A stretch of 64,000 nucleotides of DNA from Bettongia penicillata ogilbyi. Taxonomy: Eukaryota > Chordata > Mammalia > Diprotodontia > Potoroidae. Positions 23,019-35,499 of the stretch are shown here, one piece after another. Made by a program: the position numbers and the translations under genes. The DNA lies in the NCBI GenBank assembly GCA_023548195.1, contig JAJHZJ010000693.1:1799501-1863500 (forward strand). The letters run 5' to 3'. Position 1 is the stretch's first letter, and each line of letters starts with the position of its first letter. The notes below the pieces were generated by a model. That model worked only from the letters and a program-made list of their open reading frames with translations. It was not told the DNA's origin and searched no databases.

Positions 23019-23639
23019 ATTTTCCTTTCAAAGTCAGATTGTTCAAGTAATTTAGAAACATCATGCTTATATGTGTATTAATTCTAATAAGTAGCAGTGA
23101 GGATCATCAGTTCACAGAAGCTACATTGCCTTATTCCTCCTTACCTGTGAAGACAGGATGTATTGTATTTGTGAGGGTTCATTTTGCTGAGATTTCACCT
23201 CTGAGATGCTTACTGGCCATTCCTCTTATATTTATTATCCATAAATGTCATTCACTTACTACCCCCAGTTTTCCTATCTTAGTTCATACTTATCCTCAAT
23301 ATGTATTTATTGCCATATACCCATGTGTCACAGGGGCAGTATCCTCTTCCCCTGTGTTTGGACAGAATTTAGCTTAATGCTGGAATTTTTTTAATGTTGA
23401 ATTCACATCTGTTTCCTTCTGCTGTCTGGTTTTTTGGTGTAACTATATATTTCTAATATCATCCTTTTCTTCCTCTATTCTACCCCATTTTCCAGGTAGC
23501 CATTCATCAGTCCTTAAGATACCTTCTCCCAAACAAGGATAGGAAAAGTAATAGACAAAAAACTCATAGAGGTTTCCTGAAGCCACCAGCTGTACTTTGT
23601 GTGGACATGAGGTGATAAAGAGAGGACACTAATTTCATA

Positions 23640-25440
23640 GAATAAAATGACATTATTACCAAAATTGATTATGGATTTTATTCTGTATCAGCTAGACCAT
23701 GAAAGCGATACTTTGCAGAGCTAGAGAAAATAATAATAAAATTCTAGAATGTCAAGGAATGTACTGTAACTTGTAAAAAGGTAGGAATGGAGACTAGTAC
23801 TTCCTGATTTTAAATTATATTATAAATCAGTAATCGTAGCTGTTGGGTAATGGTTAACAAATAGAAAAAGTAGGTGAATGGAAGAGACTAGAAAAGGAAG
23901 AATCAGAAATAATTCGACATAGTGTTTGATAAACTAGGAAATATAAATTACCAAGAATGAACCCTCTATTTGACAGGAGCTACTGAGAAAACTAGAAAGC
24001 AATCTGGTAGAATAATTTGATTTAGGTCAGCATCTTATACAATATACTAAAATAAACTCAAAATGGATACAGGTTATGAATATTAAAGATCACACCACAG
24101 AAAATTAGTGAACTGCATCAGGTATCTTTCACTTCTATGACTAAGAGGGTAAATTCTTAACAAACAAGGAATAGATCTAACTCTAAAAGATAAAATAGAT
24201 AATTCTAATTACATGAATTAAAAAATGGTTGCTTGAACAAAATTAGTATCACTAGGATAAAAAAGGAAACAGTTGATTGGAGAGCATCTTTATATGGGCT
24301 CTCTCTGATAAAAGGCTGGTATCCAAGATGTCTAGGCGACTAACTGAAATAGGATGATGGATTTAGAGCCAGAAGGGATCTTAGAGACCACCCCCTCACG
24401 TTACAGATGCATATATATTTAGAATAAAGGAGATTATAACTAATGATTTGCCCAACATCACATAGTTGGAAAGCATTTTACAAAGACTTTATCAGTAGAA
24501 ATGACATTAAGGAAGAGGCGTCGCCCTCTCCTTTGCCCCTTCACCTTATAAAGACCATCAGTTCTTTGTTTACTTCAAAATGGGAGCTTGTTGGGAGTGG
24601 ATACTATCTTAGCGCAGTGCTTCACACATAAAAAGCACTTGATATTGTAAATAAGGAAATGTGAATCATGACAATTCCCAAGTTTAGCGTCAGCCAATTA
24701 ATTGGCAAAAACAACAGAAGAGTCAGGGTTGGAACAGACACTAGTGAGCGTACAGACACACTAGTGCATGTGTAGCTGAGCTCTGAATCAGCATAGCCAT
24801 TCTGGTAAGCTGTTTGGAATTAGGTGGAGAAAATTACTATGACCATACCCTTTGCTAGGCATTTGATACCTCAAGGAAGTTCATGACAAAAAGATAATCA
24901 CCTGATATGTGAAACTATCCATAGATGAAAAGAAAGATATCTCTCATTTGAAAAACGGTTATAGAAATAATCATACATAGATATAATAGAATATTCGTCC
25001 TCTGTGAGATGATGAATTTAATAAGCACATAATAGATGCCTGAGTGATTGCAGAGGAGATTTAAGTGTCAGGCAGACTAATATGAACTGATGCAAAGTGA
25101 GATAAGCAGAGTCAGGAAAACAACATACACAAAACGATGAAAAAGGACACAGAAAGAATAGCCACAAAACAGCTCTAGCTCAAGGCTGCATAATCTCAAC
25201 AAGTTTGCCTCTTAAGAAATCAAGAGTTCTGAGATGATACCTTCCTACACCTTCTTTGCAGAGATAGGAGGCAGTGTATGGAGGAGCATTGCACATAATG
25301 TCAGACTTTCTTGATGTGTGGTCTATACTGCTAGGCTTTTTTATTCTTTGTTATGAGAAATGACTCTCGGGGTGGGGAATAAGGAGAGATAGATTGAAAA
25401 ATGTATTTTACAAACAAAACATAAAATGTTTTTAAAAGAG
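23640..25440 (+). mobile_element. Old L1 ORF2 C-terminal/3' end, sense, with internal insertion
   Basis: Sense landmarks are ATTACCAAAATTGATTATGG (ILPKLI), AAATGGATACAGGTTATGAA (KWIQVMN), the stretch near 25090 with GATGCAAAGTGAGATAAGCA and GAGTCAGGAAAACAACATAC, and the L1 3' end with GGGGTGGGGAATAAGGAGAG and an A-rich terminus near 25430. Bases 24345-24650 are a foreign CR1/MIR-type insert (GAGCCAGAAGGGATCTTAGA ... GCAGTGCTTCACACATAAAA). Many stops are present. Confidence 0.75.
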
Positions 25441-25954
25441 GATTTTAGTATTGTTTGTAAGTTGGTAATACAACATTTCTCTTTCCCCTCTTTCCCAGTT
25501 CCCTCCCAGTTTTCCTTAGGGTATGATTGGTGACAGTGCCTTTTCCTTTTATAATAAAATTCCAGAACCTTCTGTTCTAAAATGTCTTATTTCCAAGCAC
25601 TTTGTAAATGTTCCTTGTCTCTCGAAAGAGATTCTAGTCCCTGAACCATTAGAGAGGAAGAAAATACTGCATTCTGACAATGCTTATAAACCATGGTGCT
25701 TGAAATCTTACGACATTAATCTTTGCCTTGGAAAAGAGAAAATTACTTCTCAGAATTTCTACCACCCCTTCTTCATGCAGTTGAGTGTGCTATAACCAGG
25801 TTCTGTCAATATGTATCTTCTATATAATGTAAAAGGGAGGATGATAGTATGGCAATTTGGGAAACTAACTTACTACTCTAGAAGGAAAACTCTGTTTTCT
25901 TCCTAAAGAATGGAATTTGGAGGTTAGACTTATCTACACATACACATACATAAA

Positions 25955-26045
25955 CATGTCAGCGCATTTACGAAGTCTACCTTGTATGTGCCAGGCACCG
26001 TGCTAAATGTTGGAGAGACAAAAAGAGGCAAAAAGGCAGTTCCTT
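25955..26045 (+). repeat. Head fragment of the TTTATTAAG repeat family
   Basis: TGTATGTGCCAGGCACCGTG, CTAAATGTTGGAGAGACAAA and AAAAGGCAGTTCCTTTTC match the head of the family, truncated after about 90 bases. Confidence 0.6.
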
Positions 26046-26079
26046 TTCTAGAACTGCCATCTTTGTGTCAGTAGGTATA

Positions 26080-26700
26080 GGCATTTCATTTAGTTTCTTG
26101 GTATTATTACAAATTGCTTTCCAGAGTGGGTGTGGCAAGTTAGTAAGTTGTACTGAGTTGGAATTCTACCAATGGTGTGCTAGTATCTCTGGCTTTATAT
26201 AGAAAGCCCTTCCACCATTGTTTTCCCCTATTTTATCAACTTTGCTGGGATTTTAGTGAAATCAGAAGTTTGCTGTGATGTGCATTCCTCATATTATTAA
26301 TTATTTGGGGGCATTCTATAAAATAGACTATTGTTTTTTTCATTATCTATATCTCCTTTATTAGAGAAATTTGATACAAAGATTTCTTAGCCTATATGCA
26401 TTTAGATTTTGTAAACATTTTGCTATTTCATGTAACCAGAATCATCTAGTTTATCTTTCTAATGACCCTTATCCCATTTTTGATTGAGTCTCTACACATA
26501 AATATGAAAGTTGTATATGTATATGTAATATGTCATACATATATGAAATCTGATTTTCTCCTAAATTTTTATGATATAATTTATAATTAGCTTGCATATC
26601 CATTTGGAATTGCTTATGGAATACAGTATAAAACATTGGCCTAAACCTATTTTCTACCAAACTGCTTTCCAGTTTTCCAAATAGTTCTTATCAAATAGAG
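26080..26700 (-). mobile_element. L1 ORF2 C-terminal fragment, antisense
   Basis: The + strand carries antisense L1 landmarks: TTACAAATTGCTTTCCAGAG, AATCAGAAGTTTGCTGTGATG, CATTTGGAATTGCTTATGGA and CAAACTGCTTTCCAGTTTTC. It is eroded and has no coding frame. Confidence 0.65.
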
Positions 26701-27514
26701 AAATACTTTCCAGGTATATCAGCAAGGACCTGGCATATACAGGAGGGCCTGCTGCACAGGTTCTTAGATCTGCTTTTCTAAAAGGAAAGCAACTTTTGGA
26801 GGGTGGACGATCTACTTTAATTACATTCAATAACAGAGAAAATACAAGTAGAGAAATAAAAACCAACAGGCAGGGCTTCTGTGTGACCATAAGCAATATA
26901 TACATCACAGATCAACAGGCAGATCCACCTGTCTGACCATTATATACATATATAGTTACCAGAGAGAGAAGCCCCAGCATCTGGGTTTTCAAAGCCCAGG
27001 AGCTGCTTAACGGCTGCCCAGAGTCTCATCTGGCACATGAACCTTCCTCCAAAGAGTAAGCCCCAAAGTAAAACCTCACTTGAGAACATAAATACATAAT
27101 ACAAACACACACTTTTCAGAGCTGGAGGGCATCATGACCCTCCTAACCCAATGCCTCATTTGAAAACTTCCCTTAATGGGCTTCAGGTGAGGTCTATTAA
27201 TGAAGTGGGAGAGGGGAAGAGATCTTTAACTAATTAACATTACACCAGGTAATGTATATTTTCTGGTTTATCGAACACTAGGTTTAATTGAATAATTTCT
27301 GAGTCTTCTTTTTTAAGTCACAATCTATCAGAGCACGTTGACTCCACTTTTCAAATGTAGCCAAATCTTCCCTACTTTTTACCTTCACTTTTGTAGGCAA
27401 TTTTTGAACCCATAAAAATGTTTATGTCTTTTCTTACTAAATGCCATCTTATTAGATTTAGCACAAATTTATACTAATACCTAGGTAGCAGTTATATTGT
27501 GTTTTAAGATTTTC

Positions 27515-27720
27515 AAGGTGCTTCATAAATATTTGGCCTCCACAACATTCCTTGGAGACAGTGGGCTATTATTGTCTCTATTTTGGGGAACAGAGCCAAG
27601 CAGAGTTTTTGTGACTTGTCCAGGGTAATATAGCTGGTGTCTGAGGCTGAATTTGAACTCAAATCTTCCTCTCCAGTGCTAGCACTCTCTATCCCACCTC
27701 CTAGTTGCCTTATTGGCTCT
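27515..27720 (+). mobile_element. MIR-type SINE fragment
   Basis: CAAGGTGCTTCATAAATATT, GTGACTTGTCCAGGGTAATA and GCTGAATTTGAACTCAAATC, with TCTATCCCACCTCCTAGTTG, follow the MIR-like tail order. Confidence 0.65.
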
Positions 27721-27837
27721 GTCATATTGATGGATTAACTATCACTACTAACTTTTTGTCATCTGTTAATTTTGTAAAACAGTGTTCTGTCTTTGCTTTT
27801 GCCTAAAGTTATTAATAAAGAAGTTTAATAGAGTAAG

Positions 27838-30690
27838 AAGCAGAATCCTACAATGAGTTGTTTATGAGAAACATGTTGAAACAGACAGACACAGAGTAAA
27901 GGGCTGCAGGAGAATCTGTTATGTTTCAGCTGCAGTGGAAAAAAAGAAGTAGGAGTAGCAATCTTATGATCTCAGACCAAGCAATAAATCTAATTAAACG
28001 AGACAAGCAAGGAAACTACATCTTACTAAAAGGTACCATAAATGATGAAGTCATATCAATACTAAACATTTACAACAAATTGGATAGCTCCAGATTCTTA
28101 AAGGAAAAGTTGAAAGTGCTACCGGAGGAATAGTAAAAAACAAAATAAAATATACAAGTGAGGGGCTTCAACTTGCCCCTTTCAGAATTGAATAAACCTA
28201 ACCAAGAAAGAAATAAGAAAGAAATTAAGGTAACAAATTGAATTTTAGAAAAATTAGAATGATAGACTTAGAAAAAGTTGAATGGGAATAGAATAGAATA
28301 TACCTTTCTATCAACAGTACATGGCACCTACACAAGAATTTACCTTGTTTTAGGATATAAAAACCTCACAAACAAATGCAGAAAAACAGAAATATTAAAT
28401 GCATCATTTTTAGATCATAATGCAATGAACATTGCATTTAAATAAAGGGCAATGGAAACATAGATGAAAAATTAATTAGAAACCAAATAATCTAATCTTA
28501 AAGAATGCATGGGTCAAAGACCAAATCATGGAAACAATTGGTGATTTCATTAAGGAGAATAACAACAATGAGATAGCATACTAAAATTTATGGAATGCAA
28601 TGAAGATGAAATTAAATCAATTATTACGAGTTTTTACCCAAATTATATGCCAATAAATCCAATAATCTAAGTGAAATGGACGAATATTTACAAAAATATA
28701 AATTGCCCAGATTAACAGAAGATAAAATAGAAAATACTTAACCCTATGTTAGAAAAAGAAATTAATCCATAAATTAGTTCCCCGAGAGAAAAATCCCTAA
28801 GACTACATGGATTCACAAGTGAATTCTACCAAACATTTAAAGAACAATTAATTCCAATACTATATAAACTACTTGAAAAAATAGGAAAAGAAGACATCAG
28901 ATTCCTTTCATGACAAAAATACAGGGCTGGCACCTAAGCCAGGAAGAGTAAAAACAGAGAAAGAAAACTATAGACCAATTTTCCTAATGAATATTGATGC
29001 AAAAATTTTAAATAAACACTAATAAGGAGACTACAGCAATATATCTCAAAGATCATATACTATGACCAGGTGAGGTTTATACCAGGAATGCTGGGCTGGT
29101 TCAGTATTGAGAAAACTATCACTATAATTGACTTTCTAAATAACAAAGTCAGCAGAAATCATATGATTATCTTAATAGATGCGGAAAAAGCTTTTGACAA
29201 AATGTGACGACGCTCATTCCTATTAAAAACACTAGGATGCATAGGAATCAATGGAGCCTTTCTTAAAATGATCAATAGTATCTATCTAAAACCAGGAGCA
29301 AACATTATCTTTAATGGGGATACACTTGAAGCCTGCCCATTGAGATCAGAGATGGAGCAAGGATGCCCACTATCAACGCTGTTCTTCAGTATTGCATTAG
29401 AAATGCTGCCTTTATCAATAAGAGAAGAAAAAGAATAGGCAATGAGGAATATTACTTGCTCATTTTGGCAGAGTGAGCCAATATAATAAAAAATCAATTC
29501 TGCCTGAATTATGATGTTTATTCAGTGCCATAACAAACCGCCAAAACCTATTATTTTATTGAGCTAGAAAAATATGGTAACAACATTCATCTGGAAGAGC
29601 AAAAGGTGACTATCTCAAGGGAATTAACAGAAAAAAGTGTGAAGGATGATGGCCTGCCTGCACCGGATCTTAAACTTTACCATAAAGCTGTTATCATTAA
29701 AACAAACTGTTACTGGCCAAGAAACAGACTGGTAGAGCAGTGGAATATATTAAGTACAATACACTAGTAAATGACTGACAAGCTCAGGTCAAATTGGGAT
29801 TTAGACACAAAGGGCAATATCATAAGCATCTTAGGGGAATGTGGAATAAGATTATCTCTCAGATCTACGAATATGGGAAAAATTTATGACTAAACAAGAG
29901 ATAGAGAATGCAACAGTAATGATTTTCATTATATTAAATTTAAAAACTTTTACACAAGCAAAACCAGTGCAGGCAAGATTAGAAGGAAAGCAGAAAGCTG
30001 GGGGTAGGGGTGGTGTGGGGGGAATTTATAGCATGTGTCTCTTATAAAGACCTCATTTTTCAACTATATAGAAAACTGAGTCAAATTTGTAAGGATACAA
30101 ATTATTCTCCAATTGATAAATGGTCAAAGGATATGAATAGGCAATTTTCAGGTGAAATCAAAGCTATCTATAGTTGTATGAAAAATGCTTTAAATTACTA
30201 TTGATTGAAGAATGAAAATTGAAACAACTCTCAGGTTACCACCTCACACCTATCAAATTAGCTAAAATGACAGAAAAGGAAAATGATAAATATTGGAGAA
30301 GATGTGAGAAAATTGAAACACTAATGCACTGTTGGTAGAGTTGTAGACTGATCTAGCTATTGTAGCCATTGTGGAGAGCAATTTGGAACTATGCCCTAAA
30401 GCATGGGCATAATCTTTGACTCCAATACCACTCCTAAGTCTGTATACCAAAGAGGTCAAAGGAAAAGGTCCCATATGTACAAAAATATTTATAGTAGCCT
30501 TTTTTGTAGTGGCAAAGAATTAGAAATTTGAAGGATGCCCATCAATTGAGTAGTGGCTGAATAAGTTGTGATATATGATTGTGATGGACTACTATTGTGT
30601 TGTATGAAATGTTGAGCAGGAAACTCTCAGAAAACCTCAAAAAAGACTTATGTGAACTGATGTGGACTGAAATGAGCAGAACCAGTAATA
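27838..30690 (+). mobile_element. L1 ORF2 fragment (endonuclease, RT, C-terminal), sense
   Basis: Endonuclease remnants with ILLKGTINDEVISILNIYNK lie at about 28020-28080. RT remnants at 28970-29460 read [44 protein letters not shown] (first catalytic aspartate) and EMEQGCPLSTLFFSIALEML. The FADD box expected shortly after is not found; the text breaks off near 29460-29530 and resumes farther downstream. The C-terminal part at 30060-30500 includes KLSQICKDTNYSPIDKWSKD. There is no L1 3' tail at about 30690, so the copy is 3' incomplete. It has many stops and is inactive. Confidence 0.85.
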
Positions 30691-31020
30691 GCTGCCCTCT
30701 AGTCTAACCAGTCAACCCAGTCTGAATTCATTTCAACGTACGGTTGTCTAATACAGACCTTTTTCAACTCCACGGAAACGCCATGGGACTTTGTAAAATG
30801 TGCAGAGAGGAGGGCTTGCATTTCAGCAATTCCAGAGACATCTGAATTTTATCTAATTCTACATACAAACACTGGGGTGTTTGCTTGGAATACAAAGATC
30901 AAAATGAGACAGGACCTCCCCTCTGCGAACTCAAGGTTGAAGTGAAAGGGAAGAGTTTTGATGTGTACATTGATACATATTTACAAGTTAATTTGGGAAT
31001 TAGAAAGACCTAACAATTCC

Positions 31021-31141
31021 ATTCACTGGAGAAGGAAATGGCAAACTACTCCAGTATCTTTGCCAAGAAAACTCCATGGATAGTATATACAGTTCATGGG
31101 ATCATGAAGAGTGGGACACAACTGAATCACTGAACAATAAC
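31021..31141 (+). mobile_element. 3' fragment of the tRNA-type marsupial SINE
   Basis: GAGAAGGAAATGGCAAACTA, CCAGTATCTTTGCCAAGAAA and GTGGGACACAACTGAATCAC, with TGAACAATAA, form the SINE 3' half. The surroundings (30890-31020 and 31142-31330) look like the GA-rich dispersed family, implying the SINE landed in it. Confidence 0.75.
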
Positions 31142-31439
31142 TGGGCAGAGGGGAATCTGAGTGGAGAGCCTTATTTAGGTGGGTACTTCCAAGCAGAGAG
31201 GGAAGCGTGGGGAGGCAGGATCTTCCAGTTCTAAGGGACCATGCAAAGTCATGGTGGGGAGCCATGGAGCAATGTGCCCAGGAAAAAGGGCAGGTAGTCT
31301 GTTTTGTCTGCAGCAGGGAGTTGTGAAGTTAGGTGGGTAGTTCATTTGGGAGGGATATTTTATAGCACTTTCTGTGCCAGTCTGAGAACTTTGTGACTGA
31401 TCTGTTAAAAGAGAACTATATTTTATTGATTCGTTTTCT

Positions 31440-32147
31440 TTTTACATCTAAGTCATTTGCAGAAAAAAAAAATCTACTCATACTACTACCAGCAAACCGA
31501 CCCCTCTCATTACAAATAAAAATAATTCAGTGTTACAGCAAGCCTGTCTGACAGAGTGTATACAGTATTCTGCCATGGTGATTGAGAGTGGGACATTTCA
31601 TCAGCCGTTCACTGTGACCATGGGAGTTTTTTTCAGTTACTTAACTGTAGATTCCTTTATAGATTATTTATTTTCATTTACTTTGTTGTGGAAGTTGCAA
31701 ATATTGTCTTGGTTCTGCTTTGGTTCATTCTATATCAGTTCATAAAAATCTTCCCCTAATTCTGCAGATTCTTATTCATCATCCTATTGCATAAAAGTGT
31801 TTCATTACATTCATAAGCTACTACTTGTTAGTTGATAGGCAGCACCCACCAAGAGTCCAGCTGTGAATCATTTGGAGGAATCTCTGGGCCAAGAGTGTAG
31901 ATGGTTTAGTCACTTCTTTAGCATAATTCTCAATTGACACCAGAAGCAGCTGAACCAGTGCTCACAGATCTGCTGAGCGTGATGAGTGTTTGTGTTGCTG
32001 GAGTTTCTACCATTGATCATTCCTGGTTTTTGCCATCTTTGCCAGTTTGCATGGTGTGAAATGAAACTTCAAAGTCCTTTTAATGATTTAGGTCAGAAGT
32101 GTCTCTCTCTCTTTCTCTCTCTGTCACACACACACATACACACACAC

Positions 32148-32190
<43 letters not shown>

Positions 32191-32900
32191 ATGTGGCAAG
32201 AACCAGGTTAAAATGTGATTGAGAAATATTTGACAAAAATAAGTAAAAGTACAATAAGACTAGATAATACTACTTTTTAAAACTTAAGTCGTTCCTTAGC
32301 TGCGGGGATGCTTATGGAAGAATTAGCAGCTGCTTTTTCTGTTTGAGGGACACCACTGATTTTGAGCATATTTTCACATGATCATCTATAATTTGCATTT
32401 TTTTTTTGCAGTGAAACTGGTTCTTTCTATATTACTTTTACTTAATATGAATACTTTCTTCTAGTCAAGTTTCTCCTTTCATCCTCATTGATTTTGTTTA
32501 TGCGTAAATTGTTTGTCATTTGTGATTTCGTGTATACTTTAAGAATTCTTCCTCTAACTCTAATTATAAAAGATGCCACTTCGTGTTCTCTATTTTTAAA
32601 AATGATGTGACCTTTTGTATTCGGATCATGTTATCTTTTTCAGGACATAATGTTTTCAGAATTTATTTAAGTAAATCTTATATTTGTATTGATTGGTAGG
32701 TTAACTCAAATATTTTGTGCATTTTTTGGTTATTTTGAATGGAATAGCATTTATTTTCATGGCTTCCTTTGTATTCCTACCATTGTTAAAAAATGCTCAT
32801 GATTTTTGGAGATTAGTTGATACATTACTGAATCTGATTCTCTGGGTGTTTTGTAACTACATATCGGGTCATATTTATGCATATAATTTTGTTCTCTCAT
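31440..32900 (-). mobile_element. Old L1 fragment(s), antisense
   Basis: The region 31600-31810 resembles an antisense L1 3' end (CATTACATTCATAAGCTACT). The region 32680-32900 resembles antisense ORF2 RT (GAATGGAATAGCATTTATTTTC, then a TCTGGGTGTTTTGTAACTAC segment where antisense L1s read through the FADD area). Erosion is heavy, and this may be more than one insertion. Confidence 0.55.
32102..32189. repeat. (TC)n/(CA)n microsatellite
   Basis: CT repeats at 32102-32123 run into CA repeats to 32189, with TA interruptions. Confidence 0.95.
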
Positions 32901-32904
32901 GTTA

Positions 32905-33300
32905 TAAATGAATGAAAAGGCATTTATTAAGAGGTTACTATGTGTCAGGCACTGTGGTAAGTGCTGGGGATACAAATGTAAACAAGACAGACAGACAGGT
33001 AGCAGTCGATAGAGTTGGGAATGAATTCAAATCCAACCTTGGACATTAACTGTGTGACCCTCAGCAAGTCATCTAACCTCTGTTTTAGTGTCTTCATTTG
33101 TAAAATGGGGATGAGAAAAGTACATACATTGCAGGGTTGTTGTGAGAGTAAAATGAGAAAACACTTGTAAAGCACATAACATGGTAACTAGGGTATAATG
33201 GGTGCTTAATAATTTTTACTTCGTTTCTGCATCCTTCCCCCTTGCCTTCAAGGACTTTACACTGTAACAGGAGATGCTGACACAGAAGAGAATGATGGTG
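32905..33300 (+). repeat. TTTATTAAG-head repeat interrupted by a SINE
   Basis: The head (GGCATTTATTAAGAGGTTAC, CAGGCACTGTGGTAAGTGCT, GGGGATACAAATGTAAACAA) stops at about 32990. The expected next segment (CTTGCCTTCAAGGACTTTAC, CTGTAACAGGAGATGCTGAC) appears only at about 33240. The gap is filled by a SINE. Confidence 0.7.
33000..33225 (+). mobile_element. SINE nested in the 32905-33300 repeat
   Basis: Contains GAATTCAAATCCAACCTTGG, ACTGTGTGACCCTCAGCAAG, TTCATTTGTAAAATGGGGAT, GCAGGGTTGTTGTGAGAGTA and GGGTGCTTAATAATTTTTAC, the complete core-to-tail order of a MIR/tRNA-type SINE. Confidence 0.75.
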
Positions 33301-33549
33301 AGAGAGAGAAATGTTTTGGACAGAGAAGTCGGAGAAGATGGTCCTCTCTGGAGAGGGGAGTGTTGGTTTGATTACTGTTGTCAGAGTTGGAACTTGAGGC
33401 TTGGTGGGGAGTCACAATGTGCCCATGATGGCTGGGCAGGACTTGTGGTGGCCGGCTCAGATCTGGGACAGATGAGTGCTCACCAGTCAGAAGCTCAGGT
33501 TCCTGAAGGTGGGAGCCTGAGTTCTGGATCTTTATCCCTGTAACAAGTA

Positions 33550-34890
33550 TTTTATAACTTGTATTATTGTTACATATTTTCTCTTTATCTTTCTCAGTTA
33601 TTTTTCTGCTTGGCTTTGTCTCTGTTTCAATCAAAGAATTTTTCTCCTATATTATCACACCAACAGTTTATTGATTAATTAATTAGGGAATGTGTTTTTA
33701 TCCCTGCAACATTATTTCATTTCTTCCCACTTCCCTCCCTTTTCCTCTTACATCTTTTATTTCTTAATTTTTAAGCTTATTGATGCTCTTTTTGTTTTTT
33801 CGTATCTGAGATATGAGGCTTTGTTTTTAAAGAATATTAAAGAATAAGCATGAAGACTTTCTCATCCTATACTCATAGTTTTGTTTTGGCCCAATCCATA
33901 TGAAAATATATACTGTATTTCATTTCTTAGTCTTTTGTTACTGTCAGATGTATTCAATTTCCCCCCATTTAGATATCTTGCATGTTGAATACTCTGCTCA
34001 CTCCTGGGTTCTTTTGAAAGAATGGCTTGAATTCTTCACTTGCGTTGAACGTCCAGCAATTTTCTTTGGAGGATATTTTACCTCATTATATGAATCATCA
34101 ATCTTTCTTTTTGGAATGTCATTGAAAATTTTAGTTTCTTGTAAACAGGGAGCAAGCTTTTATTCTAATTGATTGTCCTTGTAATGTGAACTTTTTGTTT
34201 TCTGACTGCCAGTAGATTGTGTTGTTCCAAGCTGTAATTCAGTTTTTTTTCTGTTATTTTCAGACTCTCACATCTATGATTTGTCATCTGCTTTCAGCGT
34301 TTCTAGGCACTTTTCCTATATAGTCTTTTGAAGTGTGGCATATAGATTTTCTGTTTGATGAAGTTTTTCTCAAAACTTTCCATGTAATCCTTAGATTATT
34401 GCTTTACAATCTTAACATCAGGGTTATTATTCATGTTTGGTAGAGTTATCATACGTTCTTGGAGTCTTATGGTAGTTATTTGATAGTGTCTTTTTATGAT
34501 TTTCTTACTGTAAGCATATTTCTTATCATTATTCCTTTCCTTTCTATAGTCCTTAGTTAAATCTTGCGCATCTCTCTCAGCTTCCGATGCCTCTTTTCTG
34601 TCCTGTCGTATAATTGAGGTTGAACAAGATCTGTGGAGTTCAAAGGATGAAGGAGACCTGCTGAGACACTGCTGCAAGAAGGCTCAGAAAGAACATGTTT
34701 GCAAGGCTTCATTTTCTTCTTTTCCTCTCCCTGCTCTTCCAGGTTCCACCTTATTCTTTGCCACCAACTTTCTTCCATCATCAAACTGACCCTTTGGATG
34801 AGAGAAACAGTGACAAATCTTGTATAGCTGAGTCTCTTTTCCATCGTTCTTTTAGATCTTCAAAAATAGAAAATGTTTCATGATTTTGAG
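33550..34890 (-). mobile_element. Antisense L1 5'/ORF1-like fragment
   Basis: Minus-strand frames at 34677-34396 give Lys/Glu-rich helical text (EASEAERDAQDLTKDYRKER, KIIKRHYQITTIRLQERMI) resembling an L1 ORF1 coiled coil. The + strand T-rich phrases at 34050-34200 resemble antisense ORF1. Assignment is tentative. Confidence 0.45.
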
Positions 34891-34939
34891 TGTTATCCCT
34901 ATGCAGAGATTATTTTCTCTCTTTATCGTTGCACTTATT

Positions 34940-35308
34940 AGGGTATGTGCTGCCAAAATGAGTACCATGCTGAAGATTTTGATTTATGGGCATGGCATGG
35001 TCAAATATTTGTTTAAGAATATCATTTTGGCAACAGATAGATTTTGGAGGAGAAAGCATATGAAGGGACTCTTGGGACAGTCTGGGGGAGAAATAGCAGC
35101 AGGCTGAATTAGGTTAGAAATTGTGCCAGTTAAATGAACTGGATGAATTCAGAATAGATGATATGGTTGTAGAATCCACAGGACTTGAGAAAAGATTGAA
35201 TATTTATAGGGTGGGGTAGATAAAGTGAGGGATTAAGGCATCAAAGACAGCTCCAAAAATCATCAGACTTGGATGATTAGAAATATGACCTTTGAGAACT
35301 AGCATTTG
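34940..35308 (+). repeat. Tail part of the GA-rich dispersed repeat family
   Basis: TTTTGGCAACAGATAGATTT and CAGTCTGGGGGAGAAATAGC, with AAAGACAGCTCCAAAAATCA, match the 3' body of the family (an 'aaggatgactccaaggt' type end). Confidence 0.5.
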
Positions 35309-35316
35309 AAGGAGGT

Positions 35317-35491
35317 GTGTCTTTTCTTTGCTTTTTCTTTTTTGCGGGTGGCGAGGCAAGGCAGTTGGGGTTAACTGACTTGCTCAAGGTCACACAGCTA
35401 GTAAGTATCAAGCATCTGAAGTCAAATTTGAACTCGGGTCCTCCTACCTCCAGGGCTGGTGCTATATTCACTGTGGCACCTAGCTACCTCT
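35317..35491 (-). mobile_element. tRNA-type marsupial SINE (5' half) with duplication
   Basis: The + strand reads the reverse of the SINE head: AAGGCAGTTGGGGTTAACTG, CTTGCTCAAGGTCACACAGC, CAAATTTGAACTCGGGTCCT, CCTACCTCCAGGGCTGGTGC and CACTGTGGCACCTAGCTACC. An exact AAGGAGGT flanks it (35309-35316 and 35492-35499). The T-rich stretch at 35320-35343 is the A-tail in sense. Confidence 0.9.
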
Positions 35492-35499
35492 AAGGAGGT

